Of a DNA stretch of 64,000 bases, positions 1 to 7,869 are shown in pieces (the first letter of the stretch is position 1; each line of letters opens with the position of its first letter). The position numbers and the translations under genes are program-made. The notes under the pieces are model-generated. The model saw only the letters and a program-made list of their open reading frames with translations. It was not told the origin of the DNA and did not search any database. Source of the stretch: Paenibacillus macquariensis (GTDB taxonomy: Bacteria > Bacillota > Bacilli > Paenibacillales > Paenibacillaceae); the NCBI RefSeq assembly GCF_900156375.1, contig NZ_FTNK01000002.1:372001-436000 (forward strand). The letters run 5' to 3'.

Positions 1-327
1 CCAGTAAGAATCGATTGTTATTCGAATGAAAAAGATGCGCCTGAAGCTTACGAAAAATTGATTCACGATGCGATGAATGGGGATTCAACATTTTTTGCCC
101 ATTGGGATGAAGTTGAAATGTCATGGAAGTGGGTTCAACCGATACTTAATGCATTCAATGATAATCTAATTCCTCTACAAATGTACGAGGCAGGATCCTA
201 TGGACCAACAGGTTCCGATGAATTATTAGCCTTTGAAGGATTTAAATGGTTGCTGGACTCAACAACTTGGAATAGTGCCAGTACAATAAAAGAAGAAGAA
301 TATGCTTATCCAACTAGCCGCAAATAA
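1..327 (+). CDS. zwf: glucose-6-phosphate 1-dehydrogenase, C-terminal part (partial)
   Basis: This is the last 108 codons of an open frame that enters from the left edge, so the start and the NADP-binding and catalytic domains lie outside the window. The visible part reads through residues such as EKLIHDAMNGDSTFFAHWDE, KWVQPIL and YEAGSYGPTGSDELL, which I recognise as the conserved end of bacterial glucose-6-phosphate dehydrogenase. The enzyme oxidises glucose-6-phosphate to 6-phosphogluconolactone with NADP+ in the cytoplasm, the first step of the oxidative pentose phosphate pathway. The gene for the later oxidative step, gnd, begins 26 bases downstream on the same strand, supporting the call and suggesting one transcript. 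The apparent TTG start at 58 is internal and is not used as the start here. Confidence 0.93.
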   Translation, partial: PVRIDCYSNEKDAPEAYEKLIHDAMNGDSTFFAHWDEVEMSWKWVQPILNAFNDNLIPLQMYEAGSYGPTGSDELLAFEGFKWLLDSTTWNSASTIKEEEYAYPTSRK

Positions 328-353
328 ATTACAACAATTTGGAGGAAACTAAC

Positions 354-1247
354 ATGAAAGTCGGATTAATTGGTTTAGGTAAAATGGGAATGAACTTGGG
401 ACAGAATCTTATTGATCATGGACATGACGTTGTCGCTTTTGACTTAAATGCTCAAGCTGTAGAAGAAATGAAAACATATGGTGCTCAAAGCACTACGACC
501 ATGCAAGAGCTAGTTCAATCGATGGAAACACCAAGAATCGTATGGATTATGGTTCCCCACCATGTTGTTGATTCAGTAATCAGCGAGATCTCACCTATAA
601 TGTCTAAAGGAGATATTATTATTGAGGCTGGAAATTCTCATTATAAAGAATCGATCCGTCGTCATGACGAACTCAAAGAAATTGGTATAAGCTTCATGGA
701 TGTAGGTACATCAGGTGGTATGGAAGGAGCGCGTAACGGCGCTTGTTATATGATTGGTGGGGATCCAGAAGCTTGGACCATTGTCGAACCTATATTTCAG
801 GATACCTCGGTAGAGAACGGTTATCTGTATGCTGGAAAAGCGGGTAGTGGACACTATTTGAAAATGGTTCACAACGGTATCGAATACGGTATGATGGCTT
901 CCATCGGAGAGGGATTCGAGGTTTTAGAGAAAAGTGATTTTGAGTTTGACTATGAAAAAGTGGCACGTGTATGGAATAACGGTTCGGTCATTCGTTCTTG
1001 GTTAATCGAGTTGATGGAGCATGCCTTCTCGAAAGATTCGAAGTTGGAAGATATTAAAGGCGTCATGAATTCTTCTGGTGAAGGAAGATGGACAGTTGAA
1101 GAAGCTTTTGATCTGCAGACCGCTACTCCTGTCATCGCTATGTCACTGTTAATGCGCTACCGTTCGCAAGAAAACGATACATTTACCGGTAAAGTCGTTG
1201 CAGCGCTTCGTAATGAATTCGGTGGACATGCTGTGGAGAAGAAGTAA
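354..1247 (+). CDS. gnd: 6-phosphogluconate dehydrogenase, decarboxylating (short form)
   Basis: The product (297 aa) oxidatively decarboxylates 6-phosphogluconate to ribulose-5-phosphate. I start at ATG 354 because GGAGG at 341-345 is well spaced; the frame is open from TTG 339, but that codon would sit on top of the ribosome binding site. The N-terminus has the Rossmann motif GLIGLGKMGMN (GxGxMG at 7-12). GTSGGMEGARNGACYMIGGD lies near 118-137, and the active-site segment YLKMVHNGIEYGMM gives the catalytic Lys170 and Asn174. The length of about 300 aa is that of the short Gnd/YqeC subfamily, many of which use NAD+, rather than the ~470-aa form. It follows zwf closely and ends before a hairpin at 1303. 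Confidence 0.93.
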   Translation: MKVGLIGLGKMGMNLGQNLIDHGHDVVAFDLNAQAVEEMKTYGAQSTTTMQELVQSMETPRIVWIMVPHHVVDSVISEISPIMSKGDIIIEAGNSHYKESIRRHDELKEIGISFMDVGTSGGMEGARNGACYMIGGDPEAWTIVEPIFQDTSVENGYLYAGKAGSGHYLKMVHNGIEYGMMASIGEGFEVLEKSDFEFDYEKVARVWNNGSVIRSWLIELMEHAFSKDSKLEDIKGVMNSSGEGRWTVEEAFDLQTATPVIAMSLLMRYRSQENDTFTGKVVAALRNEFGGHAVEKK

Positions 1248-1302
1248 CCTCAACATAATGAATGCACCTGTTGCATTTTTAAAATAGAATAATAGGCAAA
1301 CA

Positions 1303-1337
1303 AAAGAACCGGTAATCACCTAGATTATCGGTTCTTT
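1303..1337 (+). terminator. probable terminator after zwf-gnd
   Basis: A 15-bp near-perfect stem (AAAGAACCGGTAATC against GATTATCGGTTCTTT, one mismatch) with a 5-base loop lies 56 bases after the gnd stop. The U-tract is short, so termination is inferred from the position and the stem. Confidence 0.65.
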
Positions 1338-1447
1338 GCTGTATTTACTGACGAGATTCAAATTCTCATCGAGATAGGGTGTACAAAAAGATAAGTAATC
1401 CCCATGGATATCGTCCTGTTATCGTGAATTAATTTTACAAGGGTAAA

Positions 1448-1696
1448 TTATTGCATTGCCTCTTTACTGGACACCTTACGCTCAGATGAGGGGGATAATC
1501 TATTCCACAGATATTCGAGCACATTCCACGTCCCTAAATACAGCAGACTAAAGATTGCTCCAAATATCACTCCGTATGTCGCGCGAATCAATGAAATATG
1601 AAACGGTGTATGCAGATGTGCAAAGGTATCTACGAGAGAAGTTTGACCGATAATCCCTAGTGCCAATATATATAAAGCACCTGGTCTACGTCTCAA
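1448..1696 (-). CDS. small predicted membrane protein
   Basis: An 82-aa minus-strand ORF. Two hydrophobic stretches are visible: about residues 7-22 (GALYILALGIIGQ...) and 38-62 (ATYGVIFGAIFSLLYLGTW...), followed by a charged C-terminus, so a two-helix inner-membrane protein is likely. The start would be TTG at 1696 with GGAGGTG about 12 bases upstream, a somewhat long spacing. It stands alone between the gnd terminator and a broken gene. I do not recognise the family. The reading frame and ribosome site are the only support, so it is a plausible but unproven gene. Confidence 0.5.
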   Translation of the reverse strand: MRRRPGALYILALGIIGQTSLVDTFAHLHTPFHISLIRATYGVIFGAIFSLLYLGTWNVLEYLWNRLSPSSERKVSSKEAMQ

Positions 1697-1981
1697 CGCA
1701 AGATAAGCACCTCCATCGCAACATCTTTCGATTTATTTGGCGATATCCATTAAGCATTTCATTCATCTCCAATTGATTATATTGAGGTGCAAGGCAAATG
1801 AATTTAAGCTCGATTTAACATTGTTATCAGAATTACACACGAAGTTAACGCTATGAAACTTAAATCTCACTTAAGTGCAAAGAGTATAGCATAATTACGA
1901 ATTATGTGATATAAAACGATGACTGCTACTTAGCGATAATGATGATTTTTTCAGCGAAAAAGAGAGTGAAACAAAAACAAA

Positions 1982-2335
1982 ATGCAGATTGTAATCGATA
2001 ACTTAAATAATTGGTTAATTAAGGTCCCAGAAGAGTTCAGTCGAATGTCTGAATTAGAGGTGTCAGAACGCCCTCTTCCTCATAAATGGTCAAAGAAAGA
2101 GATGTTAGGCCATTTATGTGACTCCGCTATTAATAATCTTGAAAGATTTATCAAAATTCAATATGAACCCCAACCATTTATCCTAACCCCAATATGATCA
2201 AGTTCAGTGGGTGGATATACAAGATTATCAAGAGATATCCATTGAATAAATAATCAATTTAAGACTCTTGAGTGGCTTATTCAAGAATATCTTGAACATA
2301 TGGAACACCATTTGAGCAATCAGATTTTCAGTTAA
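1982..2335 (+). pseudogene. DinB family protein, broken by frameshift and internal deletion
   Basis: ATG 1982 opens 71 codons that look like the N-terminus of a DinB/YfiT-type four-helix protein (LPHKWSKKEMLGHLCDSAINN, with the first metal-type His in GHLCDSA). After QPFILTP the frame shifts. The next frame gives YDQVQWVDIQDYQEISIE (2190-2246), then stops. A third stretch, KTLEWLIQEYLEHMEHHLSN, matches the C-terminal metal-binding segment of the same family and ends at a stop at 2333. A central portion of some 40 residues expected for the family is absent. DinB-like proteins are thought to be metal-dependent enzymes, often thiol-linked, but this copy cannot make a full product. Confidence 0.8.
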
Positions 2336-2373
2336 CCTGACTTAGAGTACATAATGTTTTTGTAGGGTCTGAT

Positions 2374-2407
2374 AAATTCCAAATCATTTGGATAATGATT
2401 GGAATTT
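2374..2407. other. inverted repeat before the nucleotidyltransferase gene
   Basis: AAATTCCAAATCAT and ATGATTGGAATTT form a near-perfect stem (one bulged base) around a short loop, ending 37 bases before the ATG at 2445. It could be a leader hairpin, an operator or the terminator of the decayed DinB gene. There is no T-run, so I favour a leader or operator element. Confidence 0.4.
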
Positions 2408-2444
2408 ACATGAGAGCAGAATTGGAATCTGAAAGGAGCTAGTT

Positions 2445-3251
2445 ATGTTACCTCAAGTAGTTGAACGAATTATGAATAAGTTATGTCATTCTTTAGGTGT
2501 GAACAATTCGAATATTGTATCAGTATACATATATGGTTCGGTTGCATTAGGAGACTATATTGAAGGTTCTAGCGATATCGATTTTATTGCAATTCTTCGA
2601 GATCCACCTAATAAGTCCGATATCCAAACAATCTCCAAAGCTCACAATGAGGTTGAGAATGAGTTTCCACAGGCTGATATTATGGGAGCTTACTTATTCG
2701 TTAATGATTTGGGGAAACCAGAAAGTGAAATTAGTTCTTTAGTAACCTACTACAATAAACAAGTGCATACCAATGGATATGGTGCTGATATTAACCCAAT
2801 TACGTGGTGGATTTTAAAAAATCATGGAATTAAGGTATATGGAACGGAACAATCCTTAAATTATGAAGTAGAAATTAAGCCTTTGGTCGGATATGTCATT
2901 GAGAACTTAAATACCTACTGGGTTAGCATGATAGATCGATTAGAGAAGCAATTGACTTCAATCAACTTAGAAGACCAAGAGAGTATAGTTAAGCAACTTG
3001 ATCAAGCGGTTGAATGGTGTACACTGGGCATGTTACGGCAACTATACACAATAAAAGAGCATAATATAAAGAGTAAAGTTGAGGCTGGATATTATGGAAT
3101 TACAACTATTCCGCAACAGTGGCATGGGTTAATCTACGAAGCAATAAGTATAAAGCGGCTTCTTCCTGATCGTTATTATTATTCAAATGAACAGCGATTG
3201 ACTGACCTCGTGTCATTGCTTCGTTATATTCACCTAAAAGCTAATACTTAG
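2445..3251 (+). CDS. AadA-like nucleotidyltransferase (aminoglycoside adenylyltransferase family)
   Basis: A 268-aa protein with the polymerase-beta-type nucleotidyltransferase motif YGSVALGDYIEGSSDIDFIAIL: Gly31-Ser32, then Asp44 and Asp46, which would bind the metal and nucleotide. The C-terminal half, rich in helices and aromatic residues (KQLDQAVEWCTLGMLRQLYTI), resembles the all-helical domain of AadA/ANT(3'')-(9) enzymes. Such proteins transfer AMP to a hydroxyl of streptomycin/spectinomycin-type antibiotics, but many chromosomal relatives have unknown substrates. No resistance phenotype can be deduced from the sequence. The ribosome site GAAAGGAG lies just upstream of ATG 2445. The next gene begins 14 bases after the stop, so the two may be cotranscribed. 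Confidence 0.75.
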   Translation: MLPQVVERIMNKLCHSLGVNNSNIVSVYIYGSVALGDYIEGSSDIDFIAILRDPPNKSDIQTISKAHNEVENEFPQADIMGAYLFVNDLGKPESEISSLVTYYNKQVHTNGYGADINPITWWILKNHGIKVYGTEQSLNYEVEIKPLVGYVIENLNTYWVSMIDRLEKQLTSINLEDQESIVKQLDQAVEWCTLGMLRQLYTIKEHNIKSKVEAGYYGITTIPQQWHGLIYEAISIKRLLPDRYYYSNEQRLTDLVSLLRYIHLKANT

Positions 3252-3265
3252 AGGGAGATTCATAA

Positions 3266-3634
3266 TTGAATAACAAAACCACTTGGATAGGATTTGGAAT
3301 TGTTAGTATACTCATCGTTATACTCTCAATTGTGTTTATAGGAAATTCGGGAAATAAGGACAATTTTAATGAACCCCTTCGTGTGAACGTATTAAGCTTT
3401 GAGAAAACAACAGATGGTTCAATGCATGTTACAGCAGAAATAGTAAACACGGGTAAACATACATTCGAAGATAATAAAATATTTATTAGCGAGAGTACAG
3501 AAAAAGTTGGCACGTTGGCAACTCAGACAGATCCTAGTAAGAATGAAGGTTATGGAATATCAACGAGTCATGATAAACCTCAAAATATAGATGAAAAGGA
3601 GCTTGGTGACGCCTTTAATAGTTCTACTCATTAA
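3266..3634 (+). CDS. membrane-anchored hypothetical protein
   Basis: A 122-aa protein with a TTG start at 3266 behind GAGGGAG. Residues 6-26 (TWIGFGIVSILIVILSIVFIG) form one N-terminal helix or uncleaved signal anchor. The rest is polar and extracytoplasmic by the inside-positive rule, with a stretch like a small beta-domain (LRVNVLSFEKTTDGSMHVTAEIVNTGKHTF). I do not recognise a named family. It follows the nucleotidyltransferase by 14 bases and is closed by a strong terminator, so the pair probably forms a short operon. Confidence 0.6.
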   Translation: MNNKTTWIGFGIVSILIVILSIVFIGNSGNKDNFNEPLRVNVLSFEKTTDGSMHVTAEIVNTGKHTFEDNKIFISESTEKVGTLATQTDPSKNEGYGISTSHDKPQNIDEKELGDAFNSSTH

Positions 3635-3664
3635 GACCTCTGTTTCATTAGAGGTCTTTTTATT
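3633..3664 (+). terminator. rho-independent terminator
   Basis: AAGACCTCT and AGAGGTCTT pair perfectly around an 8-base loop and run into TTTTTATTT. It overlaps the stop codon of the preceding small gene. Confidence 0.88.
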
Positions 3665-3868
3665 TAGCAAAAAAACCAACGTAATCTGAAAATCAATTGT
3701 GATTAATGAACTTGCATATTGTAATAAGATGCTAATGAAGCATTTGAAAGAGAAGGTCAAAAAAGGGCTTTATCCTTCTGGTTGAGCCATACTGCTTACA
3801 TCTCACTATTATTGTATAAAACAAATTTAAACGGCGAAGCTAAATTTAGTATTAAACTACATAGAATC

Positions 3869-3897
3869 TACACATTTACCTTCTATACTAATGTGTA
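3869..3897. promoter_or_regulatory. operator-like inverted repeat over a -10 box of the lipoprotein gene
   Basis: TACACATT and AATGTGTA are perfect 8-bp arms separated by 13 bases. A TATACT -10 candidate (3884-3889) lies between the arms. The ATG of the His/Met-rich lipoprotein is 22 bases downstream. The arrangement suggests a repressor or metal-sensor site, but the cognate protein is not visible nearby. Confidence 0.5.
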
Positions 3898-3918
3898 AAT
3901 AGCAAACAGGAGGACATC

Positions 3919-4761
3919 ATGAAAAAAATCGCACTTTCAATCTTACTTACAGCTACACTGTTAACAGCCTGTGAAAGACCAGGATCAATTAACAAGGATG
4001 CTGCTACACACGAGGATATGGCAGGAATGGACCATAGTGGCATGGCACAAGAAGCAGGTTCATCGGAAGCAGAGAATGTTAAAGCACAGTTTAAGCTTTC
4101 AAAGGATAAGACACTTCCGAAACAAGATACGACGATTACGACTACAATTCAGGACAAAGATGGTAAGGCGATTAATGAATTTGACACCGTTCATGAGAAA
4201 AAGATGCATTTTATCATTGTAAGTAAGGATTTATCTTACTTTAGCCACATTCACCCTGATTATAAAGGAAACGGTGTATTCGAGGTTACCACCCAATTTC
4301 CAACAAGCGGTGAGTACAAGATGTATGCGGATATCACACCTACAGGTATGAGCGCCATGAATAAGAGTCAGTGGATTAGTGTAGAAGGGGAAGCGGTTGC
4401 TCAACAACCGATTGTACCAGACGCTACATTAACGAAAGTAGTGGACGGAAAATCTATCACGCTTTCGATTGACGACTTGATGCCGAACATGGAACTGAAG
4501 TTAAACTTTAATATTAAAGATGCTCAGACGAATGGGCCCGTTACAGACCTACAACCTTTTCTTGGAGCAGTTGGACATGTCGTGATCTTAACGAAAGATG
4601 CGGATAAATATCTACATGTTCATCCGACAGATGAAAAGGCATCAGGGCCAGACGCAGAGTTCATGACAACATTCCCTCAAAGTGGCGTATATAAGATTTG
4701 GGGACAATTTCAGCAGAATGGTAAAGTAATTACAGTACCTTTCGTTGTAAAAGTTTCTTAA
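3919..4761 (+). CDS. His/Met-rich lipoprotein with two YtkA-like halves (possible copper-binding)
   Basis: A 280-aa protein that starts after AGGAGGACATC. The signal peptide MKKIALSILLTATLLTAC ends in a lipobox with Cys18, so it should be lipid-anchored on the outer face of the membrane. A short His/Met-rich linker (HEDMAGMDHSGM, 31-42) resembles copper-binding tails. Two similar beta-domains follow (about 50-157 and 163-280), each with an H-x-H-P element (SHIHPDYKG; LHVHPTDEK) and a GxYKM/GVYKIW strand, as in YtkA/FixH-like domains. A role in copper handling or cytochrome oxidase assembly is inferred only. An inverted repeat lies over its likely promoter, and a terminator follows the stop. 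Confidence 0.75.
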   Translation: MKKIALSILLTATLLTACERPGSINKDAATHEDMAGMDHSGMAQEAGSSEAENVKAQFKLSKDKTLPKQDTTITTTIQDKDGKAINEFDTVHEKKMHFIIVSKDLSYFSHIHPDYKGNGVFEVTTQFPTSGEYKMYADITPTGMSAMNKSQWISVEGEAVAQQPIVPDATLTKVVDGKSITLSIDDLMPNMELKLNFNIKDAQTNGPVTDLQPFLGAVGHVVILTKDADKYLHVHPTDEKASGPDAEFMTTFPQSGVYKIWGQFQQNGKVITVPFVVKVS

Positions 4762-4892
4762 TGATTAAAGCATTCTAAATTTATTCGGATCGCCAATAAC
4801 CCTTGTTCCTCAAGGGTTATTTCTCATTCCCATGACAATATCTTTAGTCTTCCGATTGTCAGCAAACAGACATGATAGAATAGATTGAATCC
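4762..4892. repeat. direct repeat copy A (left boundary of the PTS segment)
   Basis: About 130 bases beginning right after the lipoprotein stop are closely repeated at 11359-11485. The shared parts include TTAAAGCATTCTAA, the whole terminator, TTATTTCTCATT, CATGACAATATCT, AGTCTTCC, ATTGTCAGC and TAGATTGAATC. By eye the copies agree at roughly four of five positions. The pair brackets 6.5 kb containing the ascorbate-type PTS operon and several broken genes. Confidence 0.8.
4795..4824 (+). terminator. terminator after the lipoprotein gene
   Basis: AATAACCCTTG and CAAGGGTTATT form an 11-bp perfect stem with a 5-base loop followed by TCTC. It lies inside direct repeat copy A. The second copy of the repeat preserves the same hairpin. 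Confidence 0.75.
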
Positions 4893-5008
4893 TTCATTCC
4901 AATTCTCACAAATCCTTGAACAGCTTTCGTCTTCTTGCCAGACGATTTGACCCGTTGCTTACTCTTTTCAAACCAAGTGTGCTGTAAAACTTCGTAATCT
5001 CGAATCAT
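4859..5008 (-). pseudogene. 49-codon ORF, probable gene remnant
   Basis: On the minus strand, ATG 5008 opens 49 codons (MIRDYEVLQHTWFEKSKQRV..., ending in DSIYSIMSVC). No ribosome binding site precedes it and a TAA lies three codons upstream. The composition is protein-like (charged, KSKQRVKSSGKKTK) and its end lies within direct repeat copy A. I do not recognise the family; a fragment of a longer, disrupted gene is the most economical reading, but chance cannot be excluded. Confidence 0.3.
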
Positions 5009-5151
5009 GGACTCATCTTAAAATAATAAAGTTACTCACTTGTCCGATATGGGGTTTGGGTATTTCCTGCAAATCATTATTTTTAGTTCAACTTATGTAT
5101 TTATGAAACTAGATAAAAAATCTAGATACGGTGGTATCTTAAGCATAGGAG

Positions 5152-5416
5152 TTATGGAAAATTGGATTAGCAGTACGTTTCGCAAGCTTCATCTGATTAC
5201 CATCAACCTGCTTGGATGGATGGCGTAGCGAGAGAATTTACAGCTGAAGAGGCGCGCAAACAAGCAAGTATAGAAGCCGTAGATTTTTTTGTATACGATC
5301 AAATTCTATATCTAAATGCATTTACCAATATGCATAAGTATATAGAGCATACCCTCTCCGGCGGAGGCATCGACCCAATATTGTACAAAGCAATGGACGA
5401 AAATAGGGTTAAATGA
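5152..5416 (+). pseudogene. remnant of a glycosidase-like gene with frameshift and internal deletion
   Basis: ENWISSTFRKLHL in one frame continues as DYHQPAWMDGVAREFTAEE in another if one base is restored at about 5193. This resembles the N-terminus of fucosidase-like glycoside hydrolases (typical LHLDYHQP-W segment, then EARKQ and AVDFF). After EAVDFFVYD the similarity stops, and an unrelated-looking tail, LNAFTNMHKYIEHTLSGGG, runs to the stop at 5414, so an internal part appears lost. The glycosidase assignment comes from memory of the motif and is tentative. The remnant lies directly in front of the PTS operon promoter; its stop codon overlaps the candidate cre site. Confidence 0.5.
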
Positions 5417-5448
5417 AAGCGCATTCATTATGAGATCTATACTATAAT
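5414..5448 (+). promoter_or_regulatory. candidate cre site and -10 box of the PTS operon
   Basis: TGAAAGCGCATTCA at 5414-5427 matches the CcpA-binding consensus TGWAARCGYTWNCW except at one position. A TATAAT -10 box lies at 5443-5448. The cre-like site would cover the -35 region, a position that normally gives repression when a preferred sugar is present. No good -35 hexamer is visible, consistent with a regulated promoter. Confidence 0.6.
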
Positions 5449-5475
5449 GGGAAACGAGAGGGGAGGAGGGATGAG

Positions 5476-7542
5476 ATGCTAGACGAACGAGCTGCCAAAG
5501 TATTGCATCTCATATTGTCTAATCGGGTTATAACTCTCAGACAGCTGGAACTTCAGCTGGATAGTTCAAGGCGTAAGATAAATTATGATGTTCAAAAAAT
5601 CAACGATTGGCTGTTAGAACAAAATCTGCCGCTCATCCAAAATAAGCGCGCGCACGGCTTCACCGTTGATGAAAAGACGAAGGAGAAAATCTCAGGCACA
5701 CTATCCAAAGTCAAATTGAAGGAATTTATTCCGTCTCCCATGTTAAGAAACGATATGATGCTCGTAAAGATTTTTATGAAGAACGATTATTTGTCTGTCA
5801 ACCATTTTATCTCATCGTTCAAGGTCAGTAGAAATACCATGTTGACTTATATCCATAAGGTCCGGTCAGAGGTGGAACAAATCGGAATCTCGCTGAATTA
5901 TAGTCGCCAGGACGGGTACTGGTTGGATGGGGATGAAATGGATATCCGGGCGTTGATCTTAAGCAGTCTAGCTCGCGTGGTTCAACAGCCAAGAGGACTT
6001 TATGTTCTTAAAACCGTTTATGATGAGCAAAAAGAAGACGGAGCCTTTGATCAAAAATATGATGCTATTATGGCTTCTCTGAACCGAATTGAAGATAGCT
6101 TGGACATTACCTTTGTTGAGGAGCGCATGAAGGAATTCGCCTCATTTATGACCCTTCTGCTTGCAAGACTGGAAGGAGATCACGCCGTCTCTGTGACTAA
6201 CGGTGTTATGAAAACCATTCAGGAAACAAAGGATTATCAGGCTGTGGAAAGTATGCTGGATGATCTAAATGAAAAGTTGTCCGGGAAAGAAAAGACGTAT
6301 ATCACGATTCTTATGTTGGGGTTAAGCCTCAGACATGACAATCAGATTTATCAAAAACAAAACAGCAAAGAGTTCAATAAGATTACCAGCGAAATTTTAT
6401 CTGAATTTGAGATGCTGGCATATGTGGAATTCAAGAATCGCGAGCAGGCCGTCAAATCGTTACTGATGCATTTGAAGCCGGCTTATTATCGTCATATCTT
6501 TCATATTCCCCTGACCAATCCTTACTTGGAAACGATCAAGGATGAGCACTTTGACCTCTTTCTCCTTGTTAGAAAAGCACTTAGGAAATTTGAAAAATTC
6601 GTGGGTTCTTCACTTTCCGATGATGAGATCGGTTACATTACCCTGCATTTTGGTTCATTTCTGAATGACCAAGCGATCGTCTTAACTCGGAAAAAGGGCA
6701 TCATCGTATGTCCGAACGGACTAGCTACATCCAATATGCTGAAGCGGCAAATTGAGAGGGTCGTTCCCGAACTGGAGATTGTGAAGGTCAGCTCCATCCG
6801 GGAATATGATGATTCTCACGAGGAAGTAGACATTATTTTTTCAACCGTTCTTCTCCGTACACAAAAGCCATTAATCATCGTTCAGCCTATTCTGACATCG
6901 ATGGATAAAGCTAAGATCATTCAGGAGGTTGATTTCATTTTACACGGAACCAAGTCCTTGAAACCGAAGGTGAACCGTTTGATGCAGGTTATCAAATCTT
7001 TTGCTGAGGTTCATGATGAGGAGAGGCTGCATAACGCAATTAATGACATTCTTAATGGGAATACACTAGATAATATAGGGAGGTATAAGCCAGTGTTAAA
7101 GGAATTGCTTACTAGAGACATGATACAGTTTGAAGAAGGTGTGGACAATTGGGAGCAGGCAATTCGAATTGCGGCACAACCCTTATTAAATACAAATGCG
7201 ATAGGACTAGGATATGTTGATGCCATGATTCATAATGTGAACACGCTGGGAGCGTATATTGTGTTGGCCCCGAAGGTAGCGGTACCCCATGCGCGGCCAA
7301 GGGAAGGTGTCGCAAAGTTGGGAATGAGCCTACTGAAGCTAGAGCGAAGTGTTTCATTCGCAGACAATGATCCCGAGAAGGACGTGAACATTGTAATCGT
7401 CTTGGCCGCTATCGACAATGAATCACATCTTAAAGCATTAACACAATTGATGGAGCTTCTCGAGGAAGAAGGAAATATTGAGAAACTGATTCAGGCCGAT
7501 AAATTAGACCCTATCATTGCTTTAATTGAACAGTACAGTTAG
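5476..7542 (+). CDS. PRD-containing PTS transcriptional regulator (BglG/MtlR type) with EIIB-like and EIIA domains
   Basis: A 688-aa protein that starts at ATG 5476 behind GGGAGGAGG. The N-terminus is a helix-turn-helix (about 1-75), with a second, Mga-like HTH around 105-160. Two PTS regulation domains follow, the second marked by HIPLTNPYLETIKDEH and SDDEIGYITLHFG. A EIIB-like segment has the cysteine in GIIVCPNGLATSNM. The C-terminal EIIA domain of the mannitol/fructose/ascorbate type has its His near residue 605 in KVAVPHARP. Phosphorylation of the PRDs and the EIIA/EIIB-like parts normally sets DNA-binding activity. It is the first gene of the operon (EIIB starts 28 bases after its stop), so it probably controls its own transport genes. 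There is no separate EIIA gene here. Confidence 0.9.
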   Translation: MLDERAAKVLHLILSNRVITLRQLELQLDSSRRKINYDVQKINDWLLEQNLPLIQNKRAHGFTVDEKTKEKISGTLSKVKLKEFIPSPMLRNDMMLVKIFMKNDYLSVNHFISSFKVSRNTMLTYIHKVRSEVEQIGISLNYSRQDGYWLDGDEMDIRALILSSLARVVQQPRGLYVLKTVYDEQKEDGAFDQKYDAIMASLNRIEDSLDITFVEERMKEFASFMTLLLARLEGDHAVSVTNGVMKTIQETKDYQAVESMLDDLNEKLSGKEKTYITILMLGLSLRHDNQIYQKQNSKEFNKITSEILSEFEMLAYVEFKNREQAVKSLLMHLKPAYYRHIFHIPLTNPYLETIKDEHFDLFLLVRKALRKFEKFVGSSLSDDEIGYITLHFGSFLNDQAIVLTRKKGIIVCPNGLATSNMLKRQIERVVPELEIVKVSSIREYDDSHEEVDIIFSTVLLRTQKPLIIVQPILTSMDKAKIIQEVDFILHGTKSLKPKVNRLMQVIKSFAEVHDEERLHNAINDILNGNTLDNIGRYKPVLKELLTRDMIQFEEGVDNWEQAIRIAAQPLLNTNAIGLGYVDAMIHNVNTLGAYIVLAPKVAVPHARPREGVAKLGMSLLKLERSVSFADNDPEKDVNIVIVLAAIDNESHLKALTQLMELLEEEGNIEKLIQADKLDPIIALIEQYS

Positions 7543-7570
7543 ATATCAAAACATATGAGGAGGAATGGGC

Positions 7571-7849
7571 ATGTTGAATATTGTGACCGTATGCGGCAAC
7601 GGAATTGGTAGCAGTCTGATGCTGAAATTGAAGATCGAGGAAATATGCGCTGAGAATGGTATCAAGGCTTCAGTTGAATCCTCGGATCTCAATGCAGCTA
7701 AAGGTCGGAATTGTGATCTGATCGTTACAGTGAGTGAACTGGCGTCCCAATTTGACAAAAGCCAAAGAGTGGCTGTTACTCGTAGTTATATCAATAAGAA
7801 AAAGATCCAGGAAGATATATTGGAAACTTTGCAAGAGCTGAGTAATTAA
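7571..7849 (+). CDS. PTS EIIB component, ascorbate (SgaB/UlaB) type
   Basis: A 92-aa cytoplasmic protein carrying the phosphocysteine loop VCGNGIGSSLMLKLKIEE near its N-terminus; the Cys accepts phosphate from EIIA and passes it to the incoming sugar. I use ATG 7571 because GAGGAGG at 7557-7563 is 7 bases away, whereas ATG 7565 is almost on top of it. Motif and length match the ascorbate/galactitol-like EIIB family, and the EIIC gene 20 bases downstream is UlaA-like, which fixes the type. The true substrate may be another sugar acid or pentose-like compound rather than ascorbate. Confidence 0.88.
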   Translation: MLNIVTVCGNGIGSSLMLKLKIEEICAENGIKASVESSDLNAAKGRNCDLIVTVSELASQFDKSQRVAVTRSYINKKKIQEDILETLQELSN

Positions 7850-7869
7850 AAGACGAAGGGGGAGCAACG

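Noticed and set aside
1448-1696. Possible toxin or holin reading of the small membrane protein
   Set aside because: Two hydrophobic segments alone do not support it; there is no partner gene.
2445-3251. Calling a specific streptomycin/spectinomycin resistance gene
   Set aside because: Only family-level motifs are visible; many such chromosomal proteins have other substrates.
3560-3760. Minus-strand 66-codon frame over the terminator at 3633
   Set aside because: It runs through a strong terminator and antisense to a gene, with no ribosome site.
5040-5228. 62-codon frame starting TTG 5040
   Set aside because: Only its last part is the glycosidase-like remnant; the hydrophobic start has no ribosome site and appears to be chance.
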